Origin: Marixanthomonas sp002364245
GTDB taxonomy: Bacteria; Bacteroidota; Bacteroidia; Flavobacteriales; Flavobacteriaceae
Assembly: GCA_963973455.1 (NCBI GenBank)
Contig: CAXAZF010000004.1
Span: forward strand, 186,001-250,000
Direction: 5' to 3'
Length of the DNA stretch: 64,000 bases
In this document: positions 33,742 to 42,512 of the stretch, piece after piece
Numbering within the stretch: position 1 is the first letter of the stretch
Layout: every line of letters starts with the position of its first letter
Notes under the pieces: model-generated
Seen by the model: the letters and a program-made list of their open reading frames with translations, nothing else
What the model was told of the DNA's origin: nothing
Database searches by the model: none
Made by a program: the position numbers and the translations under genes

Positions 33742-34857
33742 ATGAAAAAGATAGGATTGGTAAAAGAACCAGCATTCGAAACCCGGATTTGCCTTTTGCC
33801 TAAAGAAACTAAACAATTAACCCAACAATTAGGAATAGGAGTTCAAGTTGAAAAAGGACTGGGTGAAGGACTAGGAATTCCAGACAGCGAATATGAAACG
33901 GCTGGGGCAAGTATTCACACTCGGAAAGACGTTTTGAATACTTCAGATAGTATTCTTTCTATCAATGAGGTTCCCGATCTTGTTTTAGACGGAAAACAAA
34001 ACATGCTGATAGGCATGTTTAATATGTTTTTTTTTCCTGAACGTGCAGAAAAATTTTTAGATAAAAACACCACTGTTTATAGTTTGGATTTATTGCCTCG
34101 GACCACCTTGGCGCAGTCAATGGATGTTTTGTCTTCTATGGCTTCAATAGCAGGCTATAAAGCTGTGTTGAAAGCAACTTCTCATTATAACGGTTCGTTC
34201 CCAATGTTTACAACAGCCGCTGGAACGCTTAATCCTGCTAAGGTATTGGTGTTAGGTGCTGGCGTTGCTGGCTTACAGGCTATTGCCACAGCTAAAAGAT
34301 TAGGTGCTGTCGTAGAAGCTTTTGATGTTCGAAAATCTGCTGGGGAAGAAGTAAGGAGCCTTGGGGCCAAATTTGTAGAAGTGGAAGGTGCCGAAGAAGC
34401 TAAGGATACAGGCGGATATGCTGTCACTCAATCTGAAGAATACCTGAAGAGACAAAAAGAATTGATCCACGAGCGCATACGCAATGCCAATATTGTTATC
34501 TGTACCGCAAACATACCCGGTAAAAAAGCACCGTTGCTGATCGAAAAAAGTTCGATTGAAGCCATGCAATCGGGATCGGTAATTATAGATATGGCTGCCG
34601 AACAAGGTGGAAATTGCGAGATGACCCAGGCCGGAGAAACGATTAGTTACAACAATGTAACCATTGTTGGTAATTCACACTTGTCAAGGGAAGTGTCGCA
34701 ATCTGCTTCACAATTACTATCAACAAATTATTATAACTTTTTAAAACACTTAGTTCAATCAACCAAAGAAGACGATGTTTTGCTGGAAAAGAGCAAGGTG
34801 ATTGACAATGGAACCATAACAAACCCTTTATTAACCAATAAATTTGAACTCGCTTAA
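33742..34857 (+). CDS. pntAA: NAD(P) transhydrogenase subunit alpha, part 1
   Basis: Soluble NAD(H)-binding domain I of proton-translocating transhydrogenase, which makes NADPH from NADH using the proton gradient. 371 residues. The N-terminal AlaDH/PNT domain carries the conserved MDVLSSMASIAGYKAV. The Rossmann domain shows KVLVLGAGVAGLQAIATAKRLGA and AFDVRKSAGEEVRSLGAKF, and later PLLIEKSSIEAM...VIIDMAAEQGGN. The alpha subunit is split, as in many bacteria. Only 1 bp separates it from the next gene. Confidence 0.96.
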   Translation: MKKIGLVKEPAFETRICLLPKETKQLTQQLGIGVQVEKGLGEGLGIPDSEYETAGASIHTRKDVLNTSDSILSINEVPDLVLDGKQNMLIGMFNMFFFPERAEKFLDKNTTVYSLDLLPRTTLAQSMDVLSSMASIAGYKAVLKATSHYNGSFPMFTTAAGTLNPAKVLVLGAGVAGLQAIATAKRLGAVVEAFDVRKSAGEEVRSLGAKFVEVEGAEEAKDTGGYAVTQSEEYLKRQKELIHERIRNANIVICTANIPGKKAPLLIEKSSIEAMQSGSVIIDMAAEQGGNCEMTQAGETISYNNVTIVGNSHLSREVSQSASQLLSTNYYNFLKHLVQSTKEDDVLLEKSKVIDNGTITNPLLTNKFELA

Positions 34858-34858
34858 T

Positions 34859-35155
34859 ATGGAATTTATCCAAAATAACCTTGATATTATTTACTTTGCA
34901 ATCTTTTGTATCTTCATTGGTATCGAAGTAATTGCAAACGTTCCGGCCATTCTCCATACCCCTTTAATGTCTGGGGCCAATGCCATTAGTGGTGTAATCA
35001 TGGTAGGTGCCGTGATTATGATGTTTCAAATCCCACCAACAAATTATATAACTCTCACCGTAGGCGGAATCGCTGTGTTTCTCGGTGCTTTGAACATTTC
35101 GGGTGGCTTTTTTGTCACTGGAAGAATGTTAAAAATGTTCAACACCAAAAAATAA
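34859..35155 (+). CDS. pntAB: NAD(P) transhydrogenase subunit alpha, part 2 (membrane)
   Basis: 98-residue membrane portion of the alpha subunit. The true start is the ATG at 34859, 1 bp after the pntAA stop. Three to four hydrophobic segments are visible: DIIYFAIFCIFIGIEVIANV, ISGVIMVGAVIMMFQ, and a glycine-rich helix ending VFLGALNISGGFFVTGRML, which is the typical PntAB end. It contributes to the proton channel with PntB. Confidence 0.94.
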   Translation: MEFIQNNLDIIYFAIFCIFIGIEVIANVPAILHTPLMSGANAISGVIMVGAVIMMFQIPPTNYITLTVGGIAVFLGALNISGGFFVTGRMLKMFNTKK

Positions 35156-35161
35156 TTTCAA

Positions 35162-36550
35162 ATGAATGTATTTGTTGAAGTTGGCTATTTATTGGCCACC
35201 GTTTCTTTTTTGGGTGGATTGAAGTTTATGAGTTCCCCAAAACACGCTAAAACCGGTAATTTAATTGCCGCTACGGGAATGATAATTGCTGTGTTGTGTA
35301 CCTTTTGGATGCTCACCACGCAGACCGTTCCTTCCATTAACCTTATTATAATAGCCGTTGCCATTCTGTTGGGTATCATAGGAGGAAAAATCATGGCTTC
35401 CAAAGTCGAAATGACAGCCATGCCCCAATTGGTATCCCTGTTTAATGCAACCGGTGGTGGTTGTGCGATGCTCTTAGGTATTGTTGAGGCAAAACAAGCG
35501 AGCCTTAATTCTTCATTTCTGGGAATGCAAATTTTACTTTTTTTAGGGTTAATAACTGGAGCCATAGCAGCCTCAGGAAGTATTATTGCTTATCGAAAGC
35601 TTGCCGGGAAAACGAAAGACAACCGAAATAGTATGGTTGTTTTAGGTTCTAGAACCCTTTTATTATCATTTATTTTAATACCTGTTCTTTATTTCATTGG
35701 AATAATACCGTTGCCTTTTGAAATAATAGCGTATGTCATGGCGTTTATTGCGTTGGTTTATGGCGTGTTGTTCGTATTGCCTATTGGTGGTGCTGATATG
35801 CCTGTAGTAATTTCGTTATTAAATTCCATCACAGGTATTGCTACTGCCTTGGCAGGATTTGTCTATGGTAACAAAGCGATGATTGCTGGAGGTATTTTTG
35901 TAGGTGCAGCAGGAATCCTATTAACGCTATTAATGTGTAGAGCGATGAACCGATCATTGCTTAAAGTACTGGCGGGGAAATTCAAAAAAGGAAAAGTAGC
36001 CGAAGATGCCGGAGAGCAAAATATAAAAGAAACAACTGTATCCGAAACAGCTATGCAGCTTTCTTTCGCCAATAAAATCGCGATAATCCCTGGATATGGT
36101 CTTGCCGTGGCGCAAGGACAACATCTTTGTGGACAATTACAACAACTTTTAGAAAAGAGGGATGCCCAAGTAGATTTTATAATCCATCCTGTTGCAGGAA
36201 GAATGCCGGGACATATGAACGTGCTGCTTGCTGAAGCAAATATAGATTACGAACACTTAAAGGAAATGGATCTGGTAAATGGCGATATGGCTTATTATGA
36301 TATGGTCTTGATAATTGGGGCAAACGATGTAGTGAACCCAGCAGCAGAAAACAATCCCGAGAGTCCTATTTACGGTATGCCTATAATTAAGGCATACCAA
36401 AGTAAGCAAACAGTAGTGATGAAAAGGGGAATGAGCAAAGGTTATGCAGGCGTAACGAATGATCTATTTGGGATGGATAATTGTAACTTGTTGTTTGGCG
36501 ACGCAAAAGATTCTTTGCAAAATATCATTAATCAGTTAAAATTAATTTAA
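35162..36550 (+). CDS. pntB: NAD(P) transhydrogenase subunit beta
   Basis: 462 residues. The N-terminal membrane domain has ~8-9 helices (GGKIMASKVEMTAMPQLVSLFNATGGG is the family hallmark, given here as a pointer to residues ~76-100). The C-terminal NADP-binding domain III shows IIPGYGLAVAQGQH (~345-358), HPVAGRMPGHMNVLLAEA, and GANDVVNPAA followed by MPIIKAYQSKQTVVMKRGM. It is third gene of the pnt operon, 6 bp after pntAB. NADPH made here fits the NADPH demand of glutamate dehydrogenase encoded downstream. Confidence 0.96.
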   Translation: MNVFVEVGYLLATVSFLGGLKFMSSPKHAKTGNLIAATGMIIAVLCTFWMLTTQTVPSINLIIIAVAILLGIIGGKIMASKVEMTAMPQLVSLFNATGGGCAMLLGIVEAKQASLNSSFLGMQILLFLGLITGAIAASGSIIAYRKLAGKTKDNRNSMVVLGSRTLLLSFILIPVLYFIGIIPLPFEIIAYVMAFIALVYGVLFVLPIGGADMPVVISLLNSITGIATALAGFVYGNKAMIAGGIFVGAAGILLTLLMCRAMNRSLLKVLAGKFKKGKVAEDAGEQNIKETTVSETAMQLSFANKIAIIPGYGLAVAQGQHLCGQLQQLLEKRDAQVDFIIHPVAGRMPGHMNVLLAEANIDYEHLKEMDLVNGDMAYYDMVLIIGANDVVNPAAENNPESPIYGMPIIKAYQSKQTVVMKRGMSKGYAGVTNDLFGMDNCNLLFGDAKDSLQNIINQLKLI

Positions 36551-36690
36551 AAAATAACTACCTATTACGTTATTCTAATAGCTTAAGCAAGTATACTCAA
36601 CAAACTTTTTATATTTTTAGAGTACAAGAGAGAGTTTAGCTTCTGTAATATAAAATGGTAATTAAACTTTAAACTTCTTAAATTTTGCAC

Positions 36691-37770
36691 ATGTCTCATA
36701 CAGAAGAAGCCTTACAAGAACGTATAAAAGAGCTAACTTGTTTGTATGAAGTCTCATCAATCATTGTCAGTGCGAATGTCTCAGAGTTAGATGATACCTT
36801 ACAATCGATTGCCAATAGTTTAAAAAAAGCATTTCAATTTCCTGATTATACCGAAATCGCAATTAAAACCTCTTTGAGCACGGTTAAAACTGGAGCTGTA
36901 AACGAAACAATTGGGCTTACAACGGATATTAAGGTGTTCAATAAACTTGACGGGAAAATAATGGCATCGTTAACTGCTGGTAAAAGCACTTTTTTAAAAG
37001 AGGAACAGCAGTTATTGGACAATGTGGCTTTAAAGATTGAAAACTTATTAGAACGTATTGAGATTAAAGAAAATGAAGCGTCTCTAAAGAGGCAAATGGA
37101 GCGTGCCGACCGTTTAAGTATTATAGGGGAGATAACCGCAGGGATTGCTCACGAATTGAATACCCCTTTGGCTAATATTTTAGGTTTTGCTGAATTGTTG
37201 AAAGATGAATTTAAAAACGAAAAGAATGTTTCAAACGATCTGGACAAAATAATCCATAACGCTATATTTTCTCGAGAAGTGGTAAAAAAGCTCATGTTTT
37301 TTGCTTGCGAAATGCCTCAGGAGATGAAAAAAGTAAACATTGTTCCTAATATTCGGGATGCTATAAGCCTGCTTGACGCTACCTTTCGAAAAGAAGAAGT
37401 GAAATATGTAGTAAAAATTCAGGAGGAGGAAATGTGGTTAAAAGCCGACACTATTCAACTCACACAAATCATTTTTAATTTAATTATAAACGCTATTTAC
37501 TTTTCACCCAAAAATGGATTGGTAACAATTGAAGCGTTTCAAACTAAAAATGAAAACGTTCTTAAAATTTCCGATGAAGGGCCGGGACTTCCCGAAACGG
37601 ATCTTGAAAAAGTTTTTCAACCTTTTTTTAGCACAAAACCTACTGGCGATGGGTCGGGATTGGGCCTTAGTGTGGTGCACGGCATCGTATTGAGTCATAA
37701 AGGGACCATTAAAGCCGAAAATAATAAAAACAAAGGTGCTACCTTTACCGTACGGCTACCAAAATCATAA
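36691..37770 (+). CDS. NtrB-like sensor histidine kinase, apparently soluble
   Basis: 359 residues from the ATG at 36691. An N-terminal GAF-like sensory domain (residues ~1-125) is followed by a coiled coil and the HisKA dimerisation motif GEITAGIAHELNTPLANILG, with phospho-acceptor His154. The HATPase domain has N-box FNLIINAIYFSPKNG, DEGPGLP, and FSTKPTGDGSGLGLSVV. No membrane segment is seen, so it senses a cytoplasmic signal. It sits 3 bp before a sigma-54 activator gene, giving a kinase/regulator pair. Confidence 0.92.
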   Translation: MSHTEEALQERIKELTCLYEVSSIIVSANVSELDDTLQSIANSLKKAFQFPDYTEIAIKTSLSTVKTGAVNETIGLTTDIKVFNKLDGKIMASLTAGKSTFLKEEQQLLDNVALKIENLLERIEIKENEASLKRQMERADRLSIIGEITAGIAHELNTPLANILGFAELLKDEFKNEKNVSNDLDKIIHNAIFSREVVKKLMFFACEMPQEMKKVNIVPNIRDAISLLDATFRKEEVKYVVKIQEEEMWLKADTIQLTQIIFNLIINAIYFSPKNGLVTIEAFQTKNENVLKISDEGPGLPETDLEKVFQPFFSTKPTGDGSGLGLSVVHGIVLSHKGTIKAENNKNKGATFTVRLPKS

Positions 37771-37773
37771 CCA

Positions 37774-39123
37774 ATGCAGTTACGCAGCGAAAACATACTT
37801 ATTGTAGATGATGATATTGATATATTAGAATTGTTACAACGCCACTTACGTTCGTGGAATTTTCACACGTATAGAGCAGTTTCGGTAAAAGAAGCGGTCA
37901 CTATTTTGCGAGACACCCGAATCGATTTGTTGATTACCGACTTAAAAATGCCAGAAATAGACGGTTTTGAGCTTATTAAATTTGTTTCAGAACACTATCC
38001 AAATCTTCCTAAGTTGGTTGTAACTGGATATCCTTCGGTACAAGATTCGCTTACCGCTATTAAATCTGGTGTGGTAGCATACCTTACAAAACCCTTTACT
38101 AAAGATGAATTAAAATCAGCGGTTGATGGCACCATGCAGGCTGATACTGATAACAACCCCAAAATTTCTACCACAAAAACTCCAGAAACTAAACTTAGAG
38201 ATAAAAACAGCGAACCGTATGGTGATATCATTGGTACTTCGGAAAAAATAAATGAAGTAATCCAGATTATCGAGCGAGTAAAAAATAATAAGGCAACAAT
38301 TTTTATAAAAGGGGAGAGCGGTACAGGTAAAGAACTTGTCGCCCGTGCCATTCACTATAAAGGAAAATTTTCCCGAGCCCCATTTATTGCTGTTAATTGT
38401 GGTGGTATTCCCGAAAATTTATTGGAGTCCGAGTTGTTCGGTTATACAAAAGGAGCCTTTACAGGAGCCGAAAAAAACCGCGACGGATTTTTTCAGGCAG
38501 CCAATGGGGGTACTATTTTTCTTGATGAAATTGGTAATGCTTCAACCGCAGTTCAATCTCGGTTATTACGAGTGTTACAAGAAAAAGAAGTGGTTAAAGT
38601 AGGAGCGCAGAAAGCCGAAAAAATAGATGTCCGTATCATCGCCGCCACTAATAGCGACCTAAGGGAAATGATTAAAAAAGAAACCTTTAGGGAGGATCTG
38701 TTTTATAGGCTCACGGTTGTTGAAATTGAAGTAGCACCACTTCGGGAACGAAAAAAAGACATTCCATTGTTAGTAGACAAATTTCTTTTTAAATATGGCG
38801 TGGAATACAAAGATCGCTTTGTAAAAATAACCCCTGAAGCCTTAGCTGTTTTAAATCGCTATGATTGGCCAGGAAACATTAGAGAATTAGAAAACATAAT
38901 ACAAAGAGCCATCATTATGTGTGACGGAACCATAGAAATAGAGCATCTTCCTGATTCTTTAAAATTCAATATTGATTTTCCCAAGGAAGGGTTCTTACCT
39001 TTAAAAGAGATGGAAAAACGCTATATACAAAAAGTTTTGAACACAACTGAAAATAATAAAACCAAAGCTGCGGAAATTTTAGGGATTGACCGTAAAACTA
39101 TCCGACAAAAACTTTCAGAATAA
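37774..39123 (+). CDS. NtrC-family sigma-54-dependent response regulator
   Basis: 449 residues: receiver domain with ILIVDDDIDI and phospho-acceptor Asp56 (LITDLKMPEIDGF); AAA+ activator domain with Walker A GESGTGKE (~180-187), the sigma-54 contact loop GAFTGA (227-232) and DLFYRLTVVEIEVAPLRER; and a Fis-type helix-turn-helix at the end (NKTKAAEILGIDRKTIRQKL). All parts required for sigma-54 activation are present. Likely targets are the sigma-54 type promoters at 33661 and 39260, on either side of this gene pair. Confidence 0.95.
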   Translation: MQLRSENILIVDDDIDILELLQRHLRSWNFHTYRAVSVKEAVTILRDTRIDLLITDLKMPEIDGFELIKFVSEHYPNLPKLVVTGYPSVQDSLTAIKSGVVAYLTKPFTKDELKSAVDGTMQADTDNNPKISTTKTPETKLRDKNSEPYGDIIGTSEKINEVIQIIERVKNNKATIFIKGESGTGKELVARAIHYKGKFSRAPFIAVNCGGIPENLLESELFGYTKGAFTGAEKNRDGFFQAANGGTIFLDEIGNASTAVQSRLLRVLQEKEVVKVGAQKAEKIDVRIIAATNSDLREMIKKETFREDLFYRLTVVEIEVAPLRERKKDIPLLVDKFLFKYGVEYKDRFVKITPEALAVLNRYDWPGNIRELENIIQRAIIMCDGTIEIEHLPDSLKFNIDFPKEGFLPLKEMEKRYIQKVLNTTENNKTKAAEILGIDRKTIRQKLSE

Positions 39124-39136
39124 CTATTTTACAATT

Positions 39137-39170
39137 GGTACAAATTTTCCAGACTGGGTAATATTGTACC
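39137..39170. promoter_or_regulatory. Inverted repeat upstream of a sigma-54 promoter (candidate enhancer)
   Basis: GGTACAA (39137-39143) and TTGTACC (39164-39170) are perfect inverted copies 20 bp apart. They lie ~90-120 bp upstream of the -24 box at 39260, the usual place for an NtrC-type enhancer. The site also directly follows the activator gene. Confidence 0.4.
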
Positions 39171-39259
39171 GTTTCTTCATTTTAATACTTTATGTAACTT
39201 TTATAAAGTTCCTTATATAGCAAGGGTTTACATTGTTTTTTGTGTTTCTTGTCATGTAA

Positions 39260-39274
39260 TGGCACACACATTGT
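39260..39274 (+). promoter_or_regulatory. Sigma-54 type promoter before the small Cys-rich gene and glutamate dehydrogenase
   Basis: TGGCAC (39260-39265), 5 bp, then TTGT (39271-39274), one mismatch from TGGCAC-N5-TTGC. The predicted transcript start (~39286) lies just before the ATG at 39305. Confidence 0.6.
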
Positions 39275-39304
39275 CTTTAGTACATCAAATTATAAAGATG
39301 TATT

Positions 39305-39478
39305 ATGAAAACAAACACATTTAATATTTGCCCCACTTGTGAGCATAAAAATACTTGCGTATTGACCGAACAGAAAAGTCAAGTTTGGTCGTGTAGTGAA
39401 TATGACGAAGCACTATTTGAAGATGAAAATCAATCTTTACCAGTTCCTGAAATGGAATACGAATTGGCAACACATTAA
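39305..39478 (+). CDS. Small Cys-rich (zinc-ribbon-like) protein
   Basis: 57 residues from the ATG at 39305. Four Cys in the pattern CPTCxxxxxC ... C (residues 9, 12, 18 and 30; FNICPTCEHKNTCVLT ... VWSCSEYDE) suggest one bound zinc or other metal. The acidic C-terminal half is probably flexible. It is immediately downstream of a sigma-54 type promoter and upstream of glutamate dehydrogenase, so it may be an accessory or regulatory peptide of that pathway. I recall similar small proteins in other flavobacteria but no assigned function. Confidence 0.65.
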   Translation: MKTNTFNICPTCEHKNTCVLTEQKSQVWSCSEYDEALFEDENQSLPVPEMEYELATH

Positions 39479-39595
39479 AATTTATTTATTCAAAGTATAA
39501 AAAATATCTCAAATCTAATTTTTAAGACAATCCTTTTTTCAGAATAAGTATTCACCACTTAAGGTCTGTCTTACAAACAAGTTAAAACAAGAATA

Positions 39596-40894
39596 ATGAT
39601 AGCAACATCAGAGGTTAAAAAACCAAGAAAGCAAAAAGCACGTGGAATGATAGAAAATGTAATGGAACAATTTCACAGTGCCGCAGATATAATAGAATTA
39701 CATCCAAGCATTCGTAAAATACTAAGCATTACCAATAATGAGATTGTGGTTCATTTCCCTGTAAAATTGGATAATGGTGATGTAGAAATATTTACCGGAT
39801 ATAGAGTGCAACATAACAATGCATTGGGCCCTTATAAAGGAGGTTTGCGTTATCATCCTACTGTAGATATTGATGCTGCAAAAGCATTAGCCATGTGGAT
39901 GACTTGGAAGACTTCATTAGCAGGGTTGCCTTATGGCGGCGGAAAAGGAGGAATACAACTAGATCCTAAAAAATATTCAAAAAGTGAATTGGAGCGTATT
40001 ACTCGTAGATTCACGTTCGCATTGGCAGATAATATAGGGCCAGAACATGATATTCCTGCGCCCGATGTTAACACCAACAGCCAAACCATGGCTTGGATGG
40101 CAGATACATATATGAGTACACGCCCACCAGCAGAACGCTCTGCAAACCAACATGTGGTAACTGGAAAACCTGCTGGAAGTGGTGGACTGGAAGGACGCGA
40201 TCGTGCAACAGGTTATGGTGTGTTTTTAAATATTAAATTTTGGGCACAACGTAATAATGAAGACCTTAACGGTAAACGGTTTATTGTCCAAGGATTTGGA
40301 AACGTAGGGTATTGGGCTTCACATTTTCTTGAAAAAGAGGGGGCTAAATTAGTAGCCGTGCAAGACGCTTCAGGAAGTATTTATAATCAAGATGGAATAC
40401 AGGTTGAAGATCTTTTTAATTACAGTAAAGCAAATAATGGAGGTATTGGCAATTTCCCTGAGGCGGATGAAATAAATAACAAAGAATTTTTTAGTACCGA
40501 CTGTGATATTTGTATTCCTGCGGCCTTAGGCAATCAAATCACTAAGGAAAATGCGCCAAATATAAAAGCTCGTTTAATCGCCGAAGGTGCAAATGGTCCT
40601 ACTAATGTAGATGGTGAAAAAATATTATTAGAAAGAGGAATAACTATTATACCAGATATCCTATGTAATTCTGGAGGTGTTGTGGGTAGTTATTTTGAAT
40701 GGTTACAAAATAGAAATGGAGAATTATGGCAATTAGACGAGGTAATGGCCAAACTTGATAAAAAGATGAAGGAATCTTTTAGTAAAGTATTTGAATATTC
40801 TGAACGTGAATCTATGGATATGCGTACCGCTGCTTACTGTTTAGCAATTCAACGTATTGAAAAAGCCTACGTAGAGCGCGGTATTTTTCCATAA
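39596..40894 (+). CDS. Glu/Leu/Phe/Val-family dehydrogenase (glutamate dehydrogenase)
   Basis: Oxidative deamination of glutamate, or the reverse amination of 2-oxoglutarate. 432 residues. The catalytic domain shows VQHNNALGPYKGGLRYHP and WKTSLAGLPYGGGKGGI, with the substrate Lys residues, and PAPDVNT. The NAD(P)-binding domain shows FIVQGFGNVGYWASHFL. The C-terminal half has IAEGANGPTNVDGEKIL and LCNSGGVVGSYFEW. Length fits the small hexameric GDH class. Cofactor preference cannot be stated. The 117-bp gap from the Cys-rich gene holds no separate recognisable promoter, so both may share the sigma-54 promoter. Confidence 0.95.
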   Translation: MIATSEVKKPRKQKARGMIENVMEQFHSAADIIELHPSIRKILSITNNEIVVHFPVKLDNGDVEIFTGYRVQHNNALGPYKGGLRYHPTVDIDAAKALAMWMTWKTSLAGLPYGGGKGGIQLDPKKYSKSELERITRRFTFALADNIGPEHDIPAPDVNTNSQTMAWMADTYMSTRPPAERSANQHVVTGKPAGSGGLEGRDRATGYGVFLNIKFWAQRNNEDLNGKRFIVQGFGNVGYWASHFLEKEGAKLVAVQDASGSIYNQDGIQVEDLFNYSKANNGGIGNFPEADEINNKEFFSTDCDICIPAALGNQITKENAPNIKARLIAEGANGPTNVDGEKILLERGITIIPDILCNSGGVVGSYFEWLQNRNGELWQLDEVMAKLDKKMKESFSKVFEYSERESMDMRTAAYCLAIQRIEKAYVERGIFP

Positions 40895-40917
40895 TTGTTT
40901 AATTAAAAGAAAGAAAA

Positions 40918-41337
40918 ATGAAGTACGGAAGTATAATAATTGAGAAAAAGGAGTATGTATATTTAAAACGCATTATCAATATTTCAGGCTATGCCAAGGA
41001 TTTTGATACCCAGCAATCACTACAAAAATTTAGTGAAGAGTTGCAAAATGCTCAAATAGTGGATGAAGAGGACATGCCTAAAAACATCATCCGTTTTAAT
41101 AGCAAGGTTACAGTAGCTTCAGAAAAAGGGTGGGAGCGCACCTTGCAAATAGTAATCCCTTCAGAAAGAGATATGACTCAAAATAAAATTTCCTTTCTTA
41201 CTCCAATGGGTTCTGCGTTATTCGGGTATTCAGAAGGTGATACTGTTACTTGGAATTTTCCAACAGGACAGCAACAGTTAAAAATTGTTGCTGTTTCTCA
41301 AGAGACTAATACTGAAAGTACAAAAATACCTATATAA
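40918..41337 (+). CDS. GreA/GreB C-terminal domain protein (Rnk-like)
   Basis: 139 residues. The C-terminal half matches the FKBP-like domain shared by GreA/GreB and Rnk: LQIVIPSERDMTQNKISFLTPMGSALFGYSEGDTV, here spanning ~80-115, then WNFPTGQQQLKIVAV. The N-terminal half is helical but too short for the full GreA coiled coil. Such proteins bind RNA polymerase and modulate transcription. It follows glutamate dehydrogenase by 23 bp with an AAGAAAG site, so it is likely co-transcribed. Confidence 0.82.
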   Translation: MKYGSIIIEKKEYVYLKRIINISGYAKDFDTQQSLQKFSEELQNAQIVDEEDMPKNIIRFNSKVTVASEKGWERTLQIVIPSERDMTQNKISFLTPMGSALFGYSEGDTVTWNFPTGQQQLKIVAVSQETNTESTKIPI

Positions 41338-41354
41338 TTAAACGTAAGAGAGGT

Positions 41355-41414
41355 CTTAAGTTTTCCATAGTTAGGAATATTAGGGAAACCGTATTCCTGC
41401 TATGGTAGCTTAAG
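41355..41414. other. Long interrupted inverted repeat (60 bp)
   Basis: CTTAAG, CCATAG and AGGAATA on the left are mirrored by TATTCCT, CTATGG and CTTAAG on the right, around a 12-bp loop. The stem is ~19 paired bases with small internal loops. No T tract follows on the plus strand. It could be a structured leader of the gene at 41442, a mRNA 3' end or an operator. Confidence 0.65.
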
Positions 41415-41441
41415 GTTAAAATTAAAATTCTAAATATTTCA

Positions 41442-41852
41442 ATGATGAACACCAAAATATATGAACACGACAATGATGTAGATGTAACTCACAAAATCAA
41501 TACAATCGAATTGGATAATTGGATCAATCATTTAAAGTATATTGAAAAAGAAGTAATAAATCTAGTGAATATGTGTACAATAAATGACAAACTAGATGAC
41601 AAAACCGTATTGCAGCGATTTCAGAAAAAGAAAGTTGAAAACAACAACCTGTTACAAGCTTTATTCAATTATAGTAATTCTAGGGTAGATATTGCCGAAT
41701 GTGAAGATATGAACTGCGATATGACCTTTATAAAAGAACACGAAGCTTACCGGAAAAACTATCTGTATCATTTAGATAAATATAGGCGATTAAAAGATGA
41801 GTTTTTTGATAAAGTACAGGGGAAATTTACACTATTGAATGGGGTATCGTAA
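41442..41852 (+). CDS. Unknown helical protein
   Basis: 136 residues, almost entirely helix-forming and highly charged: ELDNWINHLKYIEKEVINLV, then KTVLQRFQKKKVENNNLLQAL and YRKNYLYHLDKYRRLKDEFFDKV. Three Cys are present (CTIND, ECEDMNCDM). No signal peptide or membrane segment. Possibly a small coiled-coil cytosolic regulator. No family recognised; it follows the long inverted repeat and lies in the sigma-54-associated cluster. Confidence 0.65.
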   Translation: MMNTKIYEHDNDVDVTHKINTIELDNWINHLKYIEKEVINLVNMCTINDKLDDKTVLQRFQKKKVENNNLLQALFNYSNSRVDIAECEDMNCDMTFIKEHEAYRKNYLYHLDKYRRLKDEFFDKVQGKFTLLNGVS

Positions 41853-42222
41853 ACACAACTTATGTTGGAGATAAAACACTAATCTAAAAATAGTCTTTTT
41901 TAATAAACAGAAATGAATCAACTTATAAAAAAAATATAAATATAATTTTTATAAACTGCTTATGTACAAATATTTATGTGGCTTGTTTAATTTTATAATA
42001 TTTCAAAAACGCAACATTATTTCCCTGACTTAATCGGGCACCACGAGTTTGCCTGAACAATTCTAATGCATTTTCTTAAAAAGAAAGTTTTCAATTTAAG
42101 ACATGTTGAAAAATTTTACTCGTGTATGGAATAATGCATCGATATAAATCTCTATAGATTGGCGAACAAAAGATATTTAAAAAATAGAGGTCTAATTTAT
42201 AATCCATTTTAAAACAGATATC
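41853..42222. other. AT-rich intergenic region, nothing supported
   Basis: 370 bp of very AT-rich sequence. No coding frame, hairpin terminator or consensus promoter is convincing. Confidence 0.5.
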
Positions 42223-42345
42223 ATGAACTTAGAACAAAGACAATGGGATAAGGCCCATCAAAAATCCGAGATTAAAAAAAGGAGAAGAAAATATATCACC
42301 CAAAAGTACTACGAGAGAAGTATCGCAGCCAGACTTTTCGACTAA
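42223..42345 (+). CDS. Small basic protein, unknown
   Basis: 40 residues from the ATG at 42223: highly basic (KSEIKKRRRKYITQKYYERS) with a hydrophobic end (IAARLF). It lies alone in non-coding sequence beside tmRNA. A short nucleic-acid-binding peptide is possible. No family known to me, and it may be a chance frame. Confidence 0.35.
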   Translation: MNLEQRQWDKAHQKSEIKKRRRKYITQKYYERSIAARLFD

Positions 42346-42512
42346 TTACAGCTAATAAGAGATCGATGAAAAATTAATTTAGGTATTCTTAAATTTACTA
42401 TATGTTTTACGAACCGATTTAAAAAAACACTTCAACCGTACAAAAACCATACAGATGACAAAATAAAAAAATCATAAAAAGCTAATAAGTAGCTAATTAT
42501 GATTTTTTATAG

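Noticed and set aside
42039..42058. Sigma-54 box GGGCAC...TTTGCC
   Set aside because: The spacing between the GG and GC elements is 12, not 10, bases, and no gene follows closely.
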